Part shown: piece after piece, positions 63,886-64,000 of the stretch
Position numbering within the stretch: position 1 is the first letter of the stretch
How the letters are laid out: every line of letters begins with the position of its first letter
Source: Clostridium sp.
Lineage (GTDB): Bacteria; Bacillota; Clostridia; Clostridiales; Clostridiaceae
NCBI GenBank assembly: GCA_031292145.1
Contig: JARLHR010000042.1
Location: 59,451-123,450, forward strand
Direction of reading: 5' to 3'
DNA length: 64,000 nucleotides
Notes under the pieces: generated by a model
What the model was told of the DNA's origin: nothing
Database searches by the model: none
The model's input: the letters and a program-made list of their open reading frames with translations, nothing else
Position numbers and translations under genes: made by a program

Positions 63886-64000
63886 TCCTTCTTTAGATTA
63901 TATTGTAAAGGTAAATTCTTTTAAAGTTGATTCCTTAAATAGAACTGAAGAAGAACAAATTTATGCAGGTGGAAAGGGAATTAATGTTTCCATAGTATTA
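63863..64000 (+). CDS. fruK: 1-phosphofructokinase, N-terminal part
   Basis: Open to the window end. ATG with AGGTG upstream, inside the end of the DeoR gene. The first 46 residues include HTITLNPSLDYIVKV and YAGGKGINVSIVL, diagnostic of FruK/LacC-type PfkB kinases. It adds phosphate to fructose-1-phosphate. The fru PTS gene probably follows outside. Confidence 0.85.
   Translation, partial: MIHTITLNPSLDYIVKVNSFKVDSLNRTEEEQIYAGGKGINVSIVL

Overview
The window reads as chromosome of a saccharolytic, low-GC Clostridium (sensu stricto; C. beijerinckii-like by gene content, species not provable here). Supporting signs are very high A+T, strong AGGAGG-type ribosome sites, a SigI/RsgI pair, choline-binding-type wall repeats and pectin/uronate catabolism. 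No rRNA, tRNA, CRISPR array or prophage was seen.

Region 1 (1-16.1 kb) is a surface-glycan locus. It holds the end of a legionaminic/sialic-type nonulosonate pathway (acyltransferase end, LegC-type aminotransferase, CBS-guanylyltransferase PtmE type, then NeuB, NeuC, NeuA). This pathway is split by a CDP-sugar cassette (RfbF, RfbG, RfbH, a YerE-like ThDP enzyme and an SDR) that looks like a route to a two-carbon-branched 3,6-dideoxyhexose of the yersiniose type. A counter-transcribed family 2 glycosyltransferase and an insertion sequence with a nonsense-mutated transposase lie between the two halves.

Region 2 (16.4-24.9 kb): HisC, an M42 aminopeptidase, a 32-residue membrane peptide, a HAD gene remnant, a secreted wall-binding cysteine amidase, then a metal-handling group (two COG0523/CobW GTPases, a CxC-motif permease and a TIGR03943/DUF1980 protein).

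Region 3 (25-50.4 kb): a heterodimeric ABC exporter preceded by a leader peptide and terminator (BmrB-BmrC-BmrD arrangement), a DMT permease, a HAD phosphatase, two DEAD-box helicases, an atypical deformylase-like protein, SEC-C methionine aminopeptidase, RecQ, a J-like TPR protein, a SWIM-SNF2 helicase, SigI/RsgI, a homocysteine methyltransferase/MTHFR fusion, and a GltD-like flavoprotein.

Region 4 (50.5-64 kb) is a pectin/uronate module: a LacI regulator, HIT protein, UxaC, UxaB, UxaA, GH105 hydrolase, GPH symporter, intracellular GH28, PLP-type kinase, DeoR regulator and the start of FruK. Two operator systems are visible: TTGTTAACGTTAACAA pairs flanking the HIT and uxaC promoters, and GCACACGTGTGC sites in front of the GH105 operon, also present 28 kb away before an unknown 81-aa gene.

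The most striking unexplained signal is a dispersed intergenic repeat of about 140-205 bp (at least six long copies in both orientations, plus arms-only versions). Its ends, inner helices and apical hairpin change sequence in compensating ways between copies, with a conserved apical motif TAATAGGCCCRCTATGA. It looks like a structured RNA or cruciform-forming mobile repeat.
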